A DNA stretch of 64,000 nucleotides from Alphaproteobacteria bacterium (GCA_024279135.1 JAJRRU010000008.1:1-64000); one strand, 5' to 3'. Positions 18,381-28,026 are shown, counted from the stretch's first letter. Translations and numbers: made by a program. The notes: generated from the letters alone by a model not told the origin.

Positions 18381-18444
18381 CCGCTTATTAAGGGCATTGC
18401 GGGCAATTAATTTACGATTATCAGATAAAACACCGTCTTAGTAT

Positions 18445-18473
18445 TTTACAGACCGAATTTTTGTCTATATAAG
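18445..18473 (+). promoter_or_regulatory. Predicted sigma-70-type promoter for tRNA-Lys
   Basis: TTTACA and TATAAG are separated by 17 bases and end 12 bases before the mature tRNA-Lys 5' end. Confidence 0.5.
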
Positions 18474-18485
18474 CCATTTCCCAGT

Positions 18486-18561
18486 GGGCACTTAGCTCAG
18501 TTGGTAGAGCATTCGACTTTTAATCGAACGGTCGTAGGTTCGAATCCTACAGTGCCCACCA
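18486..18561 (+). tRNA. tRNA-Lys (anticodon TTT)
   Basis: A complete 76-base cloverleaf: acceptor GGGCACT pairs with AGTGCCC, anticodon loop CTTTTAA, T-loop TTCGAAT, CCA encoded. A hairpin terminator follows. Confidence 0.98.
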
Positions 18562-18569
18562 TTTATACC

Positions 18570-18605
18570 AATGGCTTAGCGAGAAATCGCTAGGCCATTT
18601 TTTTT
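18570..18605 (+). terminator. Rho-independent terminator after tRNA-Lys
   Basis: A 12-bp stem (AATGGCTTAGCG with CGCTAGGCCATT, one G-T wobble) around a 6-base loop is followed by eight or more T. Confidence 0.88.
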
Positions 18606-18676
18606 GCGGACACTCATATGGCTCGCTTAAATCGAAAGCCATGGTATAAACACCGAGGCTTACGGGGGTAGAAAAA

Positions 18677-19420
18677 TTGGACCAAAAGTTACAATTAAGT
18701 TTTATTGATAAATTCAAATACAACCCGGTCACGGCGACTTTTTATCGCCGGTATTTCTGCAAACGTGCCTTGGCAACGGGTGAGCCGGAACTTCATGCCC
18801 TGAAAGAACTGGCACCGGCTGGACGACTGGCGCTGGATATTGGTTCCAACAAGGGTGTGTTCAGTTACCTGCTGGCCGCCCAGAACCTCGAGGTTCATGC
18901 TTTTGAGCCAATCCCGTTGTTTTATGAACGCCTGAAACGCACGTCACCGCATAACATACGGTGCCACAATATGGCCCTGAGCAATGAAGATGGCGAGGCG
19001 AGTTTTCGTATACCACTCAAAAACGGCCGAATTTTAAACCAGATTGCCACCCTGCGGGAACTTGATCCCGACCAGGAATGCATAACGATTACAGTGCAAA
19101 CCCGCCGTCTCGACAGCCTTGGATTGACCAATATCGGTTTTATCAAAATCGATGCCGAAGGGTTTGAGAAACAGATCCTTGAAGGCGGGCTGGAAATTAT
19201 CGCCCGGGACCGCCCGGTCATGCTCATCGAAATTGAAGAAAACCATACGGGTGAGGACCTGTGGGCATCGCTGAAGTTTGTTGAGCAACTGGGTTATAGC
19301 ACCCATGGCTATCATGATGACACGGTCATGCCGCTGGGTGATTTCTTTGATATTGAAGCCCACCACCGGACCCCCGACAAGGGGCGGTATTACAATAACT
19401 TCATTTTTTTGCCACTTTAG
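18677..19420 (+). CDS. FkbM family methyltransferase
   Basis: The 247-residue SAM-dependent methyltransferase has motif I LALDIGSNKGVFSYLL, an acidic strand-2 end in VHAFEPIP, and the FkbM hallmark FIKIDAEGFEKQILEGG. Family members O-methylate sugars or secondary metabolites; the substrate here is unknown. Translation begins at TTG 18677 with GGGGG about 7 bases before it; no ATG exists upstream in frame. It stands alone after tRNA-Lys and is convergent with the TerB-like gene. Confidence 0.88.
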   Translation: MDQKLQLSFIDKFKYNPVTATFYRRYFCKRALATGEPELHALKELAPAGRLALDIGSNKGVFSYLLAAQNLEVHAFEPIPLFYERLKRTSPHNIRCHNMALSNEDGEASFRIPLKNGRILNQIATLRELDPDQECITITVQTRRLDSLGLTNIGFIKIDAEGFEKQILEGGLEIIARDRPVMLIEIEENHTGEDLWASLKFVEQLGYSTHGYHDDTVMPLGDFFDIEAHHRTPDKGRYYNNFIFLPL

Positions 19421-19451
19421 AGTGTATTGTGCTTAGCTATACCCTCTAATC

Positions 19452-19940
19452 TCAACCCTGTTCGTCATCTGGCGATACAGCCTCCTGAAAAATCGGATTG
19501 TCCACATACAGACCGCATTTTTCCGGATTGATCCCCAGACGATTGCACAGGGTGACAATCTCGATCTGGTCTGTCAGGGAACTTTCCAAATTAGCCTCGC
19601 TGATGGCCACACAGACCCGGAACAGTAATTCCCGGCTGGACGTATCGGGTGCACCATCCTCAAGGGCTTGCCACGCTTTGGCATGACCTTGTTCCGGATT
19701 GGCGATAATGGCGTCCGTGAAGTCGTTAAAAAGATCCATTCCTTCGTGGGGGTCGAAGATCTTTAATTTTTCCAGGGTTTCAAGTATTTGATCAACCCGG
19801 ACCCGTTGCGCGAAGGAAACTTCTCCATCCGCGCTGGCTACCATGGCACAGGTTGCCATAACCGATTTCAGAAAAGCCCGGTTCTCCACACGTTCAAGGT
19901 GATCCTGATAATTATGAATAAGCGAGTCCAAGATACGCAT
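19452..19940 (-). CDS. TerB-like (tellurite resistance B family) protein
   Basis: The 162-residue all-helical protein resembles the TerB/DUF533-like fold: MATCAMVASADGEVSFAQR in the first half, with paired acidic residues, and RVCVAISEANLES in the second. TerB domains bind calcium or other metals near membranes. No other ter genes are nearby, so a tellurite role is not implied. Its start lies 5 bases after the stop of the ChaC-like gene on the same strand, giving a probable operon with ChaC and PilZ. Confidence 0.75.
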   Translation of the reverse strand: MRILDSLIHNYQDHLERVENRAFLKSVMATCAMVASADGEVSFAQRVRVDQILETLEKLKIFDPHEGMDLFNDFTDAIIANPEQGHAKAWQALEDGAPDTSSRELLFRVCVAISEANLESSLTDQIEIVTLCNRLGINPEKCGLYVDNPIFQEAVSPDDEQG

Positions 19941-19945
19941 GCGGT

Positions 19946-20566
19946 CTAAATTCCACCTCCCATATCGATCGTACCGGTAAGATATTCAACGTGACGCAGC
20001 AGGGTATGCAACTTTTCATCAGTATAACCTACATGTTCCAGATGATGAACAGTATTAATAAGATAGTCCCTGTTCAGTCCGGAAATACCCTCGGCATTCA
20101 TAATCAGCTTGGCGACCCGGTCCATCGCCATCTCACCGGCAAACAGGAGGTGAGCGGTATTGGCGACATAGGTATAGGCCGTAATATACTCGGCCTCACA
20201 ACCCGTATTACGCTCGAGGCAAATCTCGGTCAGTGTGGGTATATAAGCGCCATCACCACTTAATTCCCGCTCGTCAAGGTAGGCTACGGCCTGGGGTGCA
20301 TTATCGCGGCTGACCCGAAACGCCACCCCGTGGCATTGCCCGCCGCTATTGAGCCCCAACACCAACCCTGGTGTTTCGGACGTTCCTCTGTGATGGTGAG
20401 AATAAATACAGAAAGACCTGTGGTAGCCTTTTAACAAAGCCGAGCATTGTTCCAGGTGATCAAAACCCGGGCGCCACATCAACGAGCCATAACCGAAAAC
20501 CCACAATCCCCCGTCATCAATCGGGTGATCGCGAAAGATCGGGGGGAAGTCCTGCATACAGCTCAC
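19946..20566 (-). CDS. ChaC-like gamma-glutamylcyclotransferase
   Basis: The 206-residue protein opens its fold with WVFGYGSLMWRPGF, the substrate-binding YGSL loop of the gamma-glutamylcyclotransferase family, and has the catalytic-type Glu in YLDERE. ChaC enzymes cleave glutathione to 5-oxoproline and Cys-Gly in the cytosol. Its start codon shares base 20566 with the end of the PilZ gene upstream, so translational coupling is likely. Confidence 0.88.
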   Translation of the reverse strand: MSCMQDFPPIFRDHPIDDGGLWVFGYGSLMWRPGFDHLEQCSALLKGYHRSFCIYSHHHRGTSETPGLVLGLNSGGQCHGVAFRVSRDNAPQAVAYLDERELSGDGAYIPTLTEICLERNTGCEAEYITAYTYVANTAHLLFAGEMAMDRVAKLIMNAEGISGLNRDYLINTVHHLEHVGYTDEKLHTLLRHVEYLTGTIDMGGGI

Positions 20567-20907
20567 TAGCTTGCCGTCGCGCCTTCTTCTTCCATCGTGG
20601 TGAGGATCTTGTTCAGCAAAACATCCTGCTGATCGCCTTCATGATCGAATTTCACCCCGATAATTGTCGGGGTGGCACGCACAACTTCGCCCCGCAAAGG
20701 GTCGAATTCGTCGATATTGACTTCCACGGCCATACCGATCTCGAATATATGATCAGTGGGCATAAAGGGAACCTTCAGGTCAATCATTGCCCCGCTCGCA
20801 GAAATGTTCTTCAAAACGCCACAACAGGTATCGCCGGAATCAGGGGATTCGGCAAAGGCAATTCTCGCAATGGGAAAACGTTCAAAATGTCTATTATCGT
20901 CAGCCAT
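20566..20907 (-). CDS. PilZ domain protein (c-di-GMP receptor-like)
   Basis: The 113-residue single-domain protein carries the PilZ NxSxxG motif as NISASGA. The N-terminal arginine motif is loose (ERFPIAR, spaced one residue wider than RxxxR), so c-di-GMP binding is plausible but not certain. It overlaps the ChaC-like gene by one base and lies 80 bases from a second PilZ gene on the same strand. Confidence 0.82.
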   Translation of the reverse strand: MADDNRHFERFPIARIAFAESPDSGDTCCGVLKNISASGAMIDLKVPFMPTDHIFEIGMAVEVNIDEFDPLRGEVVRATPTIIGVKFDHEGDQQDVLLNKILTTMEEEGATAS

Positions 20908-20987
20908 AAATGCACCTGTGAATAATTGAACAATAATATCGAATACAACGTTGCACCAAACAAAACGTCAGGTCAACTGGAGCCCGA

Positions 20988-21290
20988 TCAATAAATCGCT
21001 ACAGCCAATAACAGATCGGCGATGGCGTCCATATCGGTTGAGAACTTCAACCCGAATGTGTTCCGGTTAACCCAGGCAACCCGTCCACTGACAATACCGA
21101 TCGCGCCAATTTCCAGGGATACATCCTGGCCTCTGACCAGGGGGATACGCGTCGTTACCCGCGCACCGCCCGGCGAAATATTCTCCACCGTGCATACACC
21201 GCTTCGTTCGGCAGTCCGGATTTTCGCCCGGATATCGATACCGACTTCTGTTCTCAAATGGCTGCGCGGGACACTTATTTGGTTCATCAT
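20988..21290 (-). CDS. Second PilZ domain protein
   Basis: The 100-residue protein contains NISPGGA, the PilZ NxSxxG motif, and an N-terminal SHLRTEVGIDIRAKI strand with widely spaced arginines. It is a separate, diverged PilZ protein, not a close copy of its neighbour. The pair with TerB and ChaC reads in one direction. No pilus or cellulose gene is nearby, so its output is unknown. Confidence 0.8.
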   Translation of the reverse strand: MMNQISVPRSHLRTEVGIDIRAKIRTAERSGVCTVENISPGGARVTTRIPLVRGQDVSLEIGAIGIVSGRVAWVNRNTFGLKFSTDMDAIADLLLAVAIY

Positions 21291-21455
21291 GGCATAACTC
21301 TAAAACAAATCAGGGCCACAGGGAACCTAACAAACACTTCGCTATGACAGAAAATCTAACCGGAGCCTAATTTAACTGGGCACGGGCATTGCAAACATCT
21401 ATGTTTACACCCCATATACAGTATTCATTTTGACCAGAACCACGAGACATAAATT

Positions 21456-23315
21456 ATGCCCGAATATCGCTCCCGAACGTCCACCCACGGCAAGAATATG
21501 GCCGGCGCACGCGGCCTGTGGCGTGCTACCGGCATGAAAGACGATGACTTCAGCAAGCCGATCATTGCCATTGCCAATTCTTTTACCCAGTTCGTTCCCG
21601 GTCATGTGCACCTGAAAGACCTGGGCCAGATGGTCGCCCGTGAAATCGAGGCCGCTGGCGGTGTAGCCAAGGAGTTTAACACCATTGCGGTGGATGACGG
21701 CATCGCCATGGGCCACGACGGCATGCTCTACAGCCTGCCCAGTCGCGAGCTGATCGCCGACAGCGTGGAATACATGGTCAACGCCCACTGTGCCGATGCC
21801 ATGGTGTGCATATCCAACTGTGACAAAATTACGCCGGGCATGTTGATGGCCGCACTGCGCCTGAATATCCCGGCGGTCTTTATTTCCGGTGGCCCTATGG
21901 AAGCCGGCAAGGTGGAAGTTGACGGGGTCGAACGCAAGTCAGACCTGATCGACGCCATGATCGAGGCCGCCAAGCCGGAGACCTCGGACGAAGACGCGCT
22001 CAAATTCGAACGCTCGGCCTGTCCGACCTGTGGATCGTGCTCGGGTATGTTTACGGCAAATTCCATGAATTGTCTGGCCGAGGCCATGGGGCTGGCCCTG
22101 CCGGGTAACGGCTCCATGCTGGCGACCCACGCCGGACGGCGTGAAATGTTTTTGCAGGCCGGTCGCACGGCGGTGGAGTTATGCAAGCTGTATTATGAAG
22201 ATAACGACACATCTGTCCTGCCACGCTCGCTGGGCTCGTTTAAAGGCTTTGAGAATGCCATGACCGTGGATATTGCCATGGGCGGGTCAACCAACACGGT
22301 ATTGCACCTGCTGGCTATGGCCCAGGAAGCCCAGGTCGATTTCACCATGACCGATATGGACCGCCTGTCACGCAAGGTTCCGCACCTGAGCAAGCTGTCA
22401 CCTTCGACCATGAAATACCACATGGAAGACTTTCACCGGGCCGGTGGCATCATGGGCATCATGGCCGAACTGGACCGCGCCGGTCTGATTAACCGTGACA
22501 ATCCAACCGTCCATGCCGCCACCATCGGTCAGGCCATAAAGACCTGGGATGTGACCACCACCAACGAACAGGCCATCAAAGACTTTTATCTTGCCGCACC
22601 GGGCGGTGTACCCACACAAGTCGCATTCAGCCAGTCGCGCACCTTTGACGATCTTGATCTGGACCGCGAGCAGGGCTGTATTCGCAGCACCGAGACCCCC
22701 TACAGCAAGGATGGTGGGCTGGCGGTTCTGTTTGGTAATATCGCGCTGGATGGATGCGTGGTGAAAACCGCCGGGGTCGATGCTGATAACCTGAGCTTCA
22801 GTGGCCCGGCCATCGTCATGGAAAGCCAGGACGAAGCCGTTTCCCGTATCCTCAACGGCGATGTAAAACCCGGCCAGGTGGTGATTATCCGTTATGAAGG
22901 CCCCAAAGGCGGGCCGGGCATGCAGGAAATGCTCTATCCAACCACGTACCTCAAATCCATGGGGCTGGGCAAAAAATGCGCCTTGCTGACCGATGGCCGG
23001 TTCTCCGGTGGCACATCGGGCCTTTCCATTGGCCATGTCAGCCCGGAAGCCGCCGAAGGCGGGGCCATCGGCCTTATACAGGATGGTGATATCATCGAGA
23101 TTGATATTCCCGCCCGTACCATCCGGGTCGATCTTGATGACGCAGAGTTGGAACGCCGTCGCAGCGCCATAGAAGACAAAGGCGCACAAGCCTGGAAACC
23201 GGTGGAGCTGCGCAAGCGGGCTGTCTCATCGGCGCTGCAAGCTTACGCCGCCATGACCACATCGGCCTCACGCGGTGCAGTGCGTGACGTTAGCCAGGTT
23301 CAGCGCAACAAATAA
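21456..23315 (+). CDS. ilvD: Dihydroxy-acid dehydratase
   Basis: IlvD dehydrates dihydroxy acids to the 2-keto precursors of valine, isoleucine and leucine, using an Fe-S cluster. At 619 residues it is the long E. coli type. Visible signatures are [18 protein letters not shown] and [18 protein letters not shown], whose cysteines bind the cluster, and the C-terminal [22 protein letters not shown]. It is monocistronic or co-transcribed with the lyase-like gene 23 bases downstream. No leader-peptide attenuator was recognised in the 165 bases upstream. Confidence 0.97.
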   Translation: MPEYRSRTSTHGKNMAGARGLWRATGMKDDDFSKPIIAIANSFTQFVPGHVHLKDLGQMVAREIEAAGGVAKEFNTIAVDDGIAMGHDGMLYSLPSRELIADSVEYMVNAHCADAMVCISNCDKITPGMLMAALRLNIPAVFISGGPMEAGKVEVDGVERKSDLIDAMIEAAKPETSDEDALKFERSACPTCGSCSGMFTANSMNCLAEAMGLALPGNGSMLATHAGRREMFLQAGRTAVELCKLYYEDNDTSVLPRSLGSFKGFENAMTVDIAMGGSTNTVLHLLAMAQEAQVDFTMTDMDRLSRKVPHLSKLSPSTMKYHMEDFHRAGGIMGIMAELDRAGLINRDNPTVHAATIGQAIKTWDVTTTNEQAIKDFYLAAPGGVPTQVAFSQSRTFDDLDLDREQGCIRSTETPYSKDGGLAVLFGNIALDGCVVKTAGVDADNLSFSGPAIVMESQDEAVSRILNGDVKPGQVVIIRYEGPKGGPGMQEMLYPTTYLKSMGLGKKCALLTDGRFSGGTSGLSIGHVSPEAAEGGAIGLIQDGDIIEIDIPARTIRVDLDDAELERRRSAIEDKGAQAWKPVELRKRAVSSALQAYAAMTTSASRGAVRDVSQVQRNK

Positions 23316-23338
23316 CGGACCCACTAAAAGGTTTCGCC

Positions 23339-24157
23339 ATGACAGACACGTTCCGAGCCTTACACGAACAACCGGGGGCCTTTGTCATCCCCAACCCGTG
23401 GGACGTTGGCACCGCACGGCTGCTGGCGTCCCTGGGGTTCACGGCACTGGCCACCACCAGTGCCGGGCTGGCTTTCTCGCTGGGTGTTCCCGAAGGGGTG
23501 TTGGGCCGCGATCAGGTACTGGCCCATTGTCGGGATTTGGTGGGTGCAACAGACTTGCCGGTCTCAGCCGATCTGGAAAAAGGCTTTGGAGACGATCCGC
23601 AGACCGTGGCTGAAACCATCACCCTGGCGGCCCAAACCGGGCTGGCGGGATGTTCTATCGAAGATTATTCAGGCGATCCAGATAACCCAATCTATGATGC
23701 GGGCCACGCGATCGAGCGAGTAGCCGCAGCGGTCGAAGCGGCCCGTCGTCTGCCGGAAGATTTTGTGCTTACTGCCCGCACCGAGAACTATCTGCATAAC
23801 CGCCCAGATCTGGATGATACCATCAAGCGCCTGCAAGCCTTTGAAGCAGCCGGGGCAGATGTGCTGTATGCGCCGGGGTTAACGAGCCTGGATGAAATCG
23901 AAACCTTGTGTGGTGCGGTGAGCCGACCGGTCAATGTGGTCATGGGTTTGCCGGGGGTCAGCTTTGGGTTCGCCGAACTTTCAGCAGTCGGGGTCAAGCG
24001 CATCAGTGTGGGATCGGCCTTTTCCCGTTTGGCGTTCGGTTCATTAATTTCAGCCTGCCGGGAAATTCAGGACCAGGGCAATTTCACGTTTGCCAGGCAC
24101 GCCGCCGGGTTCAAGGATCTGGAAGACATTTTCCGGCCCTATCAAAAAAAGCCCTGA
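23339..24157 (+). CDS. Isocitrate lyase/PEP mutase superfamily protein
   Basis: The 272-residue TIM-barrel enzyme shows PNPWDVGTARLLASLGF, a metal-site region PVSADLEKGFGD, CSIEDYSGDP, and ARTENYLHN late in the barrel. Family members cleave or rearrange C-C or C-P bonds of 2-oxo acids (oxaloacetate decarboxylase, methylisocitrate lyase, phosphonopyruvate hydrolase). The lyase Cys motif KKCGH is absent, so it is not a true isocitrate lyase. The start is ATG 23339 with AAGG 9 bases upstream. It follows ilvD closely and is convergent with the DUF1223 gene. Confidence 0.85.
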   Translation: MTDTFRALHEQPGAFVIPNPWDVGTARLLASLGFTALATTSAGLAFSLGVPEGVLGRDQVLAHCRDLVGATDLPVSADLEKGFGDDPQTVAETITLAAQTGLAGCSIEDYSGDPDNPIYDAGHAIERVAAAVEAARRLPEDFVLTARTENYLHNRPDLDDTIKRLQAFEAAGADVLYAPGLTSLDEIETLCGAVSRPVNVVMGLPGVSFGFAELSAVGVKRISVGSAFSRLAFGSLISACREIQDQGNFTFARHAAGFKDLEDIFRPYQKKP

Positions 24158-24162
24158 GCCTT

Positions 24163-24897
24163 TTACAAATCAAGGTTAGCCGCCCCCATAATCCGTCCGG
24201 TCTGTTCCGACTGAATGAAAACGGCACAGGCCTCGCCACCGTTTTCACGCAAGCCCTGCAAAGACACCGTGAAACCATGGGCATTGCCGTCCCAGTTACC
24301 AACCTTGCGGAAGTTCCTCACCACGTTGTAGTTATTGATGGTGTGGCCAGTATTTTCCCCGCGTTTTACCGATGTTGAATGTTTTTTGTCATAGACCGCC
24401 GCCCAGACCACGAAGGTTTGTCCGGCAAGACTGCCTTGCGCTGCGTCCCACGGCTGGATGGAAACCTCTATTTCAGAATTATCACGTTGTTTCAGCATGA
24501 TGGGGACCTGTGGCAACAATTTTGCCGAGGCGATAAAATCATCGATGACAGCGGGTTTCAGGCCGCTGGCCTCAAACGCACCATTGACCACCATCTGGGG
24601 GGTGTAGATATAACGCAGGTCCATATACCGCGCGTACGCCCGTTGGCGTTTGGTGTATTGCGCACTGGCGAAGGGGTCGGTCCAGCCGATATAATTCCAG
24701 TAATCAACGTGGAATGAAAGAGCCAGTACGTCATCGCGCTGGGCCAGTTCGCCCAGCAGGTTATCGGCCGGGGGGCACGACGAACAGCCTTGCGAGGTAT
24801 AAAGCTCGATGATGGTCAGCGGCTGTGACTGTCCTGCCACCGCGCTGGCAGGAAGGAGGCTAAAGCCTATAAACAGACCTAACAGGAAGTATTTCAT
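24163..24897 (-). CDS. DUF1223 secreted thioredoxin-like protein
   Basis: The 244-residue protein has a signal peptide (ending near AVAGQ) and a thioredoxin-like fold. The redox-type motif CSSCPP lies in IIELYTSQGCSSCPPADNLL, followed by FHVDYWNYIGWTDPFAS, diagnostic of DUF1223. It should act in the periplasm; a disulfide or thiol role is inferred from the CxxC. It is convergent with the isocitrate-lyase-like gene, stops 6 bases apart. Confidence 0.88.
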   Translation of the reverse strand: MKYFLLGLFIGFSLLPASAVAGQSQPLTIIELYTSQGCSSCPPADNLLGELAQRDDVLALSFHVDYWNYIGWTDPFASAQYTKRQRAYARYMDLRYIYTPQMVVNGAFEASGLKPAVIDDFIASAKLLPQVPIMLKQRDNSEIEVSIQPWDAAQGSLAGQTFVVWAAVYDKKHSTSVKRGENTGHTINNYNVVRNFRKVGNWDGNAHGFTVSLQGLRENGGEACAVFIQSEQTGRIMGAANLDL

Positions 24898-25000
24898 AAA
24901 AAGATTATAATGATTTTAAATTTCAATGGGCGTAAACTTACCGTGATAACCCAAGACCATACAAACAAGACTGCACAAACAAGAGATGACAGGGCTAATC

Positions 25001-25441
25001 ATGAAAAAAGCCAAAGCCGTCGGTATCAACCATGTGGCCCTCGAAGTAGGTAATATTGCAGAGGCGCTGGCCTTCTATGGCGAGTTTCTTGATTTTGACA
25101 TTGAAAGCCAGAACGAGACCGCGGCCTTCATCTATTTCGGCGATCAGTTCATCAACTTCTCGGCCGGTCGCAAACAAGGTTCCGATGACGCTCGGCATTT
25201 CGGTATTGCCGTGGATGACAAAGAACTGGCCCGCACCACGCTGGAAGCAATGGGGGTTAAATTCCTCGATGAAAAATTTCTGGACTTTATCGACCCCTGG
25301 GGCAATCGGGTGGAGATAACCACCTATACCAATATCCAGTTTTCCAAGACCGACCCAGTGTTGAAGGCCATGGGTCTGGAACATTTAAAAAAGACCGAAA
25401 ACGCCCTTGAGGAGTTACGCAAAAAGAATATGGCGCCGTAA
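25001..25441 (+). CDS. VOC (glyoxalase/bleomycin resistance) family protein
   Basis: The 146-residue protein starts its first beta-alpha-beta-beta-beta unit with GINHVALEVGNIAEALAFYGE and its second with ARHFGIAVDDKELARTTLEA, ending in FIDPWGNRVEI; this is the vicinal-oxygen-chelate layout. Substrate is unknown. ATG 25001 is preferred over ATG 24986 because an AGGG lies 7 bases upstream of it. It is convergent with xthA. Confidence 0.85.
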   Translation: MKKAKAVGINHVALEVGNIAEALAFYGEFLDFDIESQNETAAFIYFGDQFINFSAGRKQGSDDARHFGIAVDDKELARTTLEAMGVKFLDEKFLDFIDPWGNRVEITTYTNIQFSKTDPVLKAMGLEHLKKTENALEELRKKNMAP

Positions 25442-25456
25442 AATTCCACCAGGAAT

Positions 25457-26281
25457 TCAGCGCAGCCTGCACCATGCCGGGGTATGATCCGACGGTTTCT
25501 CCTTGCCGCGAGGCGATTTGTCGATCCCGGCCCCGTCTAACAAATCCGCCGCCCTGGGTGACAGCAATAAATGATCGATACGCAGGCCGTTATCCCGGCT
25601 CCACGCACCGCTGCGATAATCCCAATAGGTATAATGTGATCCCGGCCCCAGACTGGCGGCCAGGGCGTCGGTCAGCCCCATGTTCATTAACGTGCGAAAC
25701 CGGGACCGGCTTTCAGGACGGCACAAGGCGTCATCGGCGAAGGCCTGTGGATCGTGTACGTCCCGATCCGCCGGGCACAGGTTATAATCACCACCCAAAA
25801 CAATGGCCTCGTCAGTTTGGTTCAGCAAATTGCTAACATGAGCGTTCAGCCGGTCCATCCAGGATAATTTATAGCGATATTTCTGGCTATCCTTGTCGTC
25901 CTCATCGCGGGTCGGGTTACCGTTGGGCAGGTAAATGGATGCGACACGGAAGCCGCCGGTAAAGGCTTCGATATAGCGGGCCTGTTCATCGGCCTCATCG
26001 CCACTGGATTGGTCTGGATCGGGCAGGGCGGTATGGTCGACCTCAAGAGGAAATTTAGACAGGATCGCCACGCCGTTATAGGTCTTTTGACCCACTGTGG
26101 CCACGTTATAGCCCAGATCCTCGATTTCCTGAGCCGGGAAGGCATCCGACACACATTTCAGTTCCTGTAACAACACGATATCGGGATTGGCCTCGCCCAG
26201 CCATTCCAGCAAACGGGGCAAACGCGCCTTGACCGAATTCACATTCCAGGTCGCAATGGTGGTTAAAACTGGCGATGTCAT
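25457..26281 (-). CDS. xthA: Exodeoxyribonuclease III
   Basis: This EEP-fold nuclease cleaves abasic sites and trims 3' ends in base-excision repair. The 274-residue product shows ATWNVNSVKARLPRLLEWL, LLQELK (metal-binding Glu), LGGDYN and RIDHLLLS with a terminal SDHTP catalytic His. The ORF is open from 26377 but ATG 26281 (MTSPVLTTIATWNVN) fits the family; the upstream 32 residues overlap erpA's end region and lack homology. It is transcribed behind erpA with a 22-base gap. Confidence 0.95.
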   Translation of the reverse strand: MTSPVLTTIATWNVNSVKARLPRLLEWLGEANPDIVLLQELKCVSDAFPAQEIEDLGYNVATVGQKTYNGVAILSKFPLEVDHTALPDPDQSSGDEADEQARYIEAFTGGFRVASIYLPNGNPTRDEDDKDSQKYRYKLSWMDRLNAHVSNLLNQTDEAIVLGGDYNLCPADRDVHDPQAFADDALCRPESRSRFRTLMNMGLTDALAASLGPGSHYTYWDYRSGAWSRDNGLRIDHLLLSPRAADLLDGAGIDKSPRGKEKPSDHTPAWCRLR

Positions 26282-26303
26282 GGAGACGTTTATTTTCAGA
26301 TAT

Positions 26304-26651
26304 TCAAAGTGAAAAAGACGTGCCGCAACCGCACGTGGATGCGGCATTGGGATTGGTGATGGCAAAGAAAGAACCAATTAATTCTTCCTTGTAGTCCAAC
26401 ACCGCACCGCTCAGGAAGGGCAGGGAGGTCTCATCCACCAGCACATTCACACCGTCACATTCGAAAACCCGGTCGTCATCATTGCGAACATCGTCGAAAT
26501 CGAAACCGTATTGAAAACCGGAGCATCCGCCACCCGATACGGTGACGCGAAATAGCTGGCCGTGGTCGCCTTCCTGATCCACCAATACCTTGATGCGGCG
26601 CGCGGCCGAACTGGAAAGAGAAAATTCCTGATCTTGTGTCGTCTCTGTCAT
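26304..26651 (-). CDS. erpA: Iron-sulfur cluster insertion protein ErpA
   Basis: This A-type carrier delivers [4Fe-4S] clusters to apoproteins. The 115-residue protein has the three family cysteines: one in SGGGCSGFQYGF and two in the C-terminal CGCG. It lies upstream of xthA on the same strand, a common alphaproteobacterial pairing. The 217 bases to fbp hold both promoters, but no convincing box was picked out. Confidence 0.95.
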   Translation of the reverse strand: MTETTQDQEFSLSSSAARRIKVLVDQEGDHGQLFRVTVSGGGCSGFQYGFDFDDVRNDDDRVFECDGVNVLVDETSLPFLSGAVLDYKEELIGSFFAITNPNAASTCGCGTSFSL

Positions 26652-26868
26652 GGTCTAACCAATACCGAATGTGTGAATCTCATATGAGCTTAATATAGGT
26701 TACATATGACAATTTTCAAATGCAACAACCATAAAAAACAACAATAACACCCTGAACGACGTCTGCGTACCATTATAACGGGTTATATGCTGAAAAATCA
26801 AAGTAAAGACTGGTCTTTATATGCATTTTGGCTAAAAAGGCTGTACGGAAACCATCTGAGAGAGAACC

Positions 26869-27891
26869 ATGCATGACACCCTGACGTTAAGCCAATATCT
26901 TGAGACCGAAGTCGCCCGCATAAACGGCGGGCCACACCTGAGCGGCCTTATCGAAGACGTGGCAGCATCATGTGTCAAAATTGCAAAACTGATCAGTTAT
27001 GGCGGTCTGATGGGTAATCTTGGCACCATACGCGGTATCAATATTCAGGGCGAACAGCAAAAAGAGCTGGATATCCGCGCCAACGAGATTCTCATCAAAC
27101 AGTTGGAAGCCGGTCGCCACCTGATCGCCCTGGGTTCGGAAGAACTGGACGATCCCTATATCATTGGCGGGGACGAGCCACGGGGCAATTATTTATTGAT
27201 GTTTGATCCGTTGGATGGCTCCTCTAACATCGAGATTAATGGCCCGGTGGGAACGATCTTTTCCATCCTGCACGCACCCGATGGGGCAACCGGAGCAGAA
27301 GCCGAATTCCTGCAACCTGGTAACCAACAGATTTGCGCCGGCTATACTTTGTACGGCCCCAGCACGGAAATGGTGATCACCATGGGCGACGGGGTCCACG
27401 GCTTTACCCTGGATAACGATGTGAACGTCTTCAAACTGAGCAGTGAGGATATGCGGGTCCCCATGGACACCTCGGAATTCGGTATCAATGCCTCCAACCA
27501 GCGATTCTGGGAACCACCCGTTCAGAAATATATTGCCGAATGTCTGCAAGGCACGGAAGGCCCGCGCAAAAAGGATTTCAACATGCGCTGGATCGCCGCC
27601 ATGGTTTCGGATGTGCACCGTGTCATGAGCCGCAGCGGGGTATTTATGTACCCCATCGATGAAAAATGTCGCAAAATGGGCGGTCGGTTGCGGCTGATGT
27701 ATGAAGCCAACCCCATGTCCATGCTCATGGAACAGGCCGGCGGGTTAGCCACCACCGGTCGCGAACCGATTCTCGATATTCAGCCCGAAGGCCTGCACCA
27801 ACGTGTTCCGGTGATCATCGGCTCTCACCGCGAAGTGGAACATCTAATTTTATATCATAAAAATTATGATAATCAGGACTCTGGGGGTTGA
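26869..27891 (+). CDS. fbp: Class I fructose-1,6-bisphosphatase
   Basis: This gluconeogenic phosphatase converts fructose-1,6-bisphosphate to fructose-6-phosphate. The 340-residue enzyme contains the metal-binding LLMFDPLDGSSNIEINGPVG and the substrate-binding region GGRLRLMYEANPMSMLMEQAGG. ATG 26869 has GAGAGAG just upstream. It ends 41 bases before tRNA-Glu(TTC). A transaldolase-like gene at 41.5 kb acts in the same pathway area. Confidence 0.96.
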   Translation: MHDTLTLSQYLETEVARINGGPHLSGLIEDVAASCVKIAKLISYGGLMGNLGTIRGINIQGEQQKELDIRANEILIKQLEAGRHLIALGSEELDDPYIIGGDEPRGNYLLMFDPLDGSSNIEINGPVGTIFSILHAPDGATGAEAEFLQPGNQQICAGYTLYGPSTEMVITMGDGVHGFTLDNDVNVFKLSSEDMRVPMDTSEFGINASNQRFWEPPVQKYIAECLQGTEGPRKKDFNMRWIAAMVSDVHRVMSRSGVFMYPIDEKCRKMGGRLRLMYEANPMSMLMEQAGGLATTGREPILDIQPEGLHQRVPVIIGSHREVEHLILYHKNYDNQDSGG

Positions 27892-27932
27892 TTTCCACCG
27901 GGCAGGCGTCTATGAACGCGCTTCCAACAAGT

Positions 27933-28008
27933 GGCCCCATCGTCTAGTGGCCTAGGACGCTGGCCTTTCACGCCGGAAACACGGGTTCGAACCCCGTTGG
28001 GGTCACCA
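27933..28008 (+). tRNA. tRNA-Glu (anticodon TTC)
   Basis: A 76-base cloverleaf: acceptor GGCCCCA pairs with TGGGGTC, anticodon loop CTTTCAC, T-loop TTCGAAC, CCA encoded. It is nearly identical to the tRNA-Glu(CTC) at 40470; the two also share AAGT before and ACTTTTGTT after the gene. Confidence 0.98.
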
Positions 28009-28026
28009 CTTTTGTTGTAAAATTTC

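Noticed and set aside
21291-21455. Attenuator or riboswitch before ilvD
   Set aside because: No leader peptide rich in branched-chain codons and no paired terminator/antiterminator hairpins could be seen.
22398-23189. 263-codon minus-strand ORF
   Set aside because: Antisense within ilvD, whose cluster and C-terminal motifs are intact.
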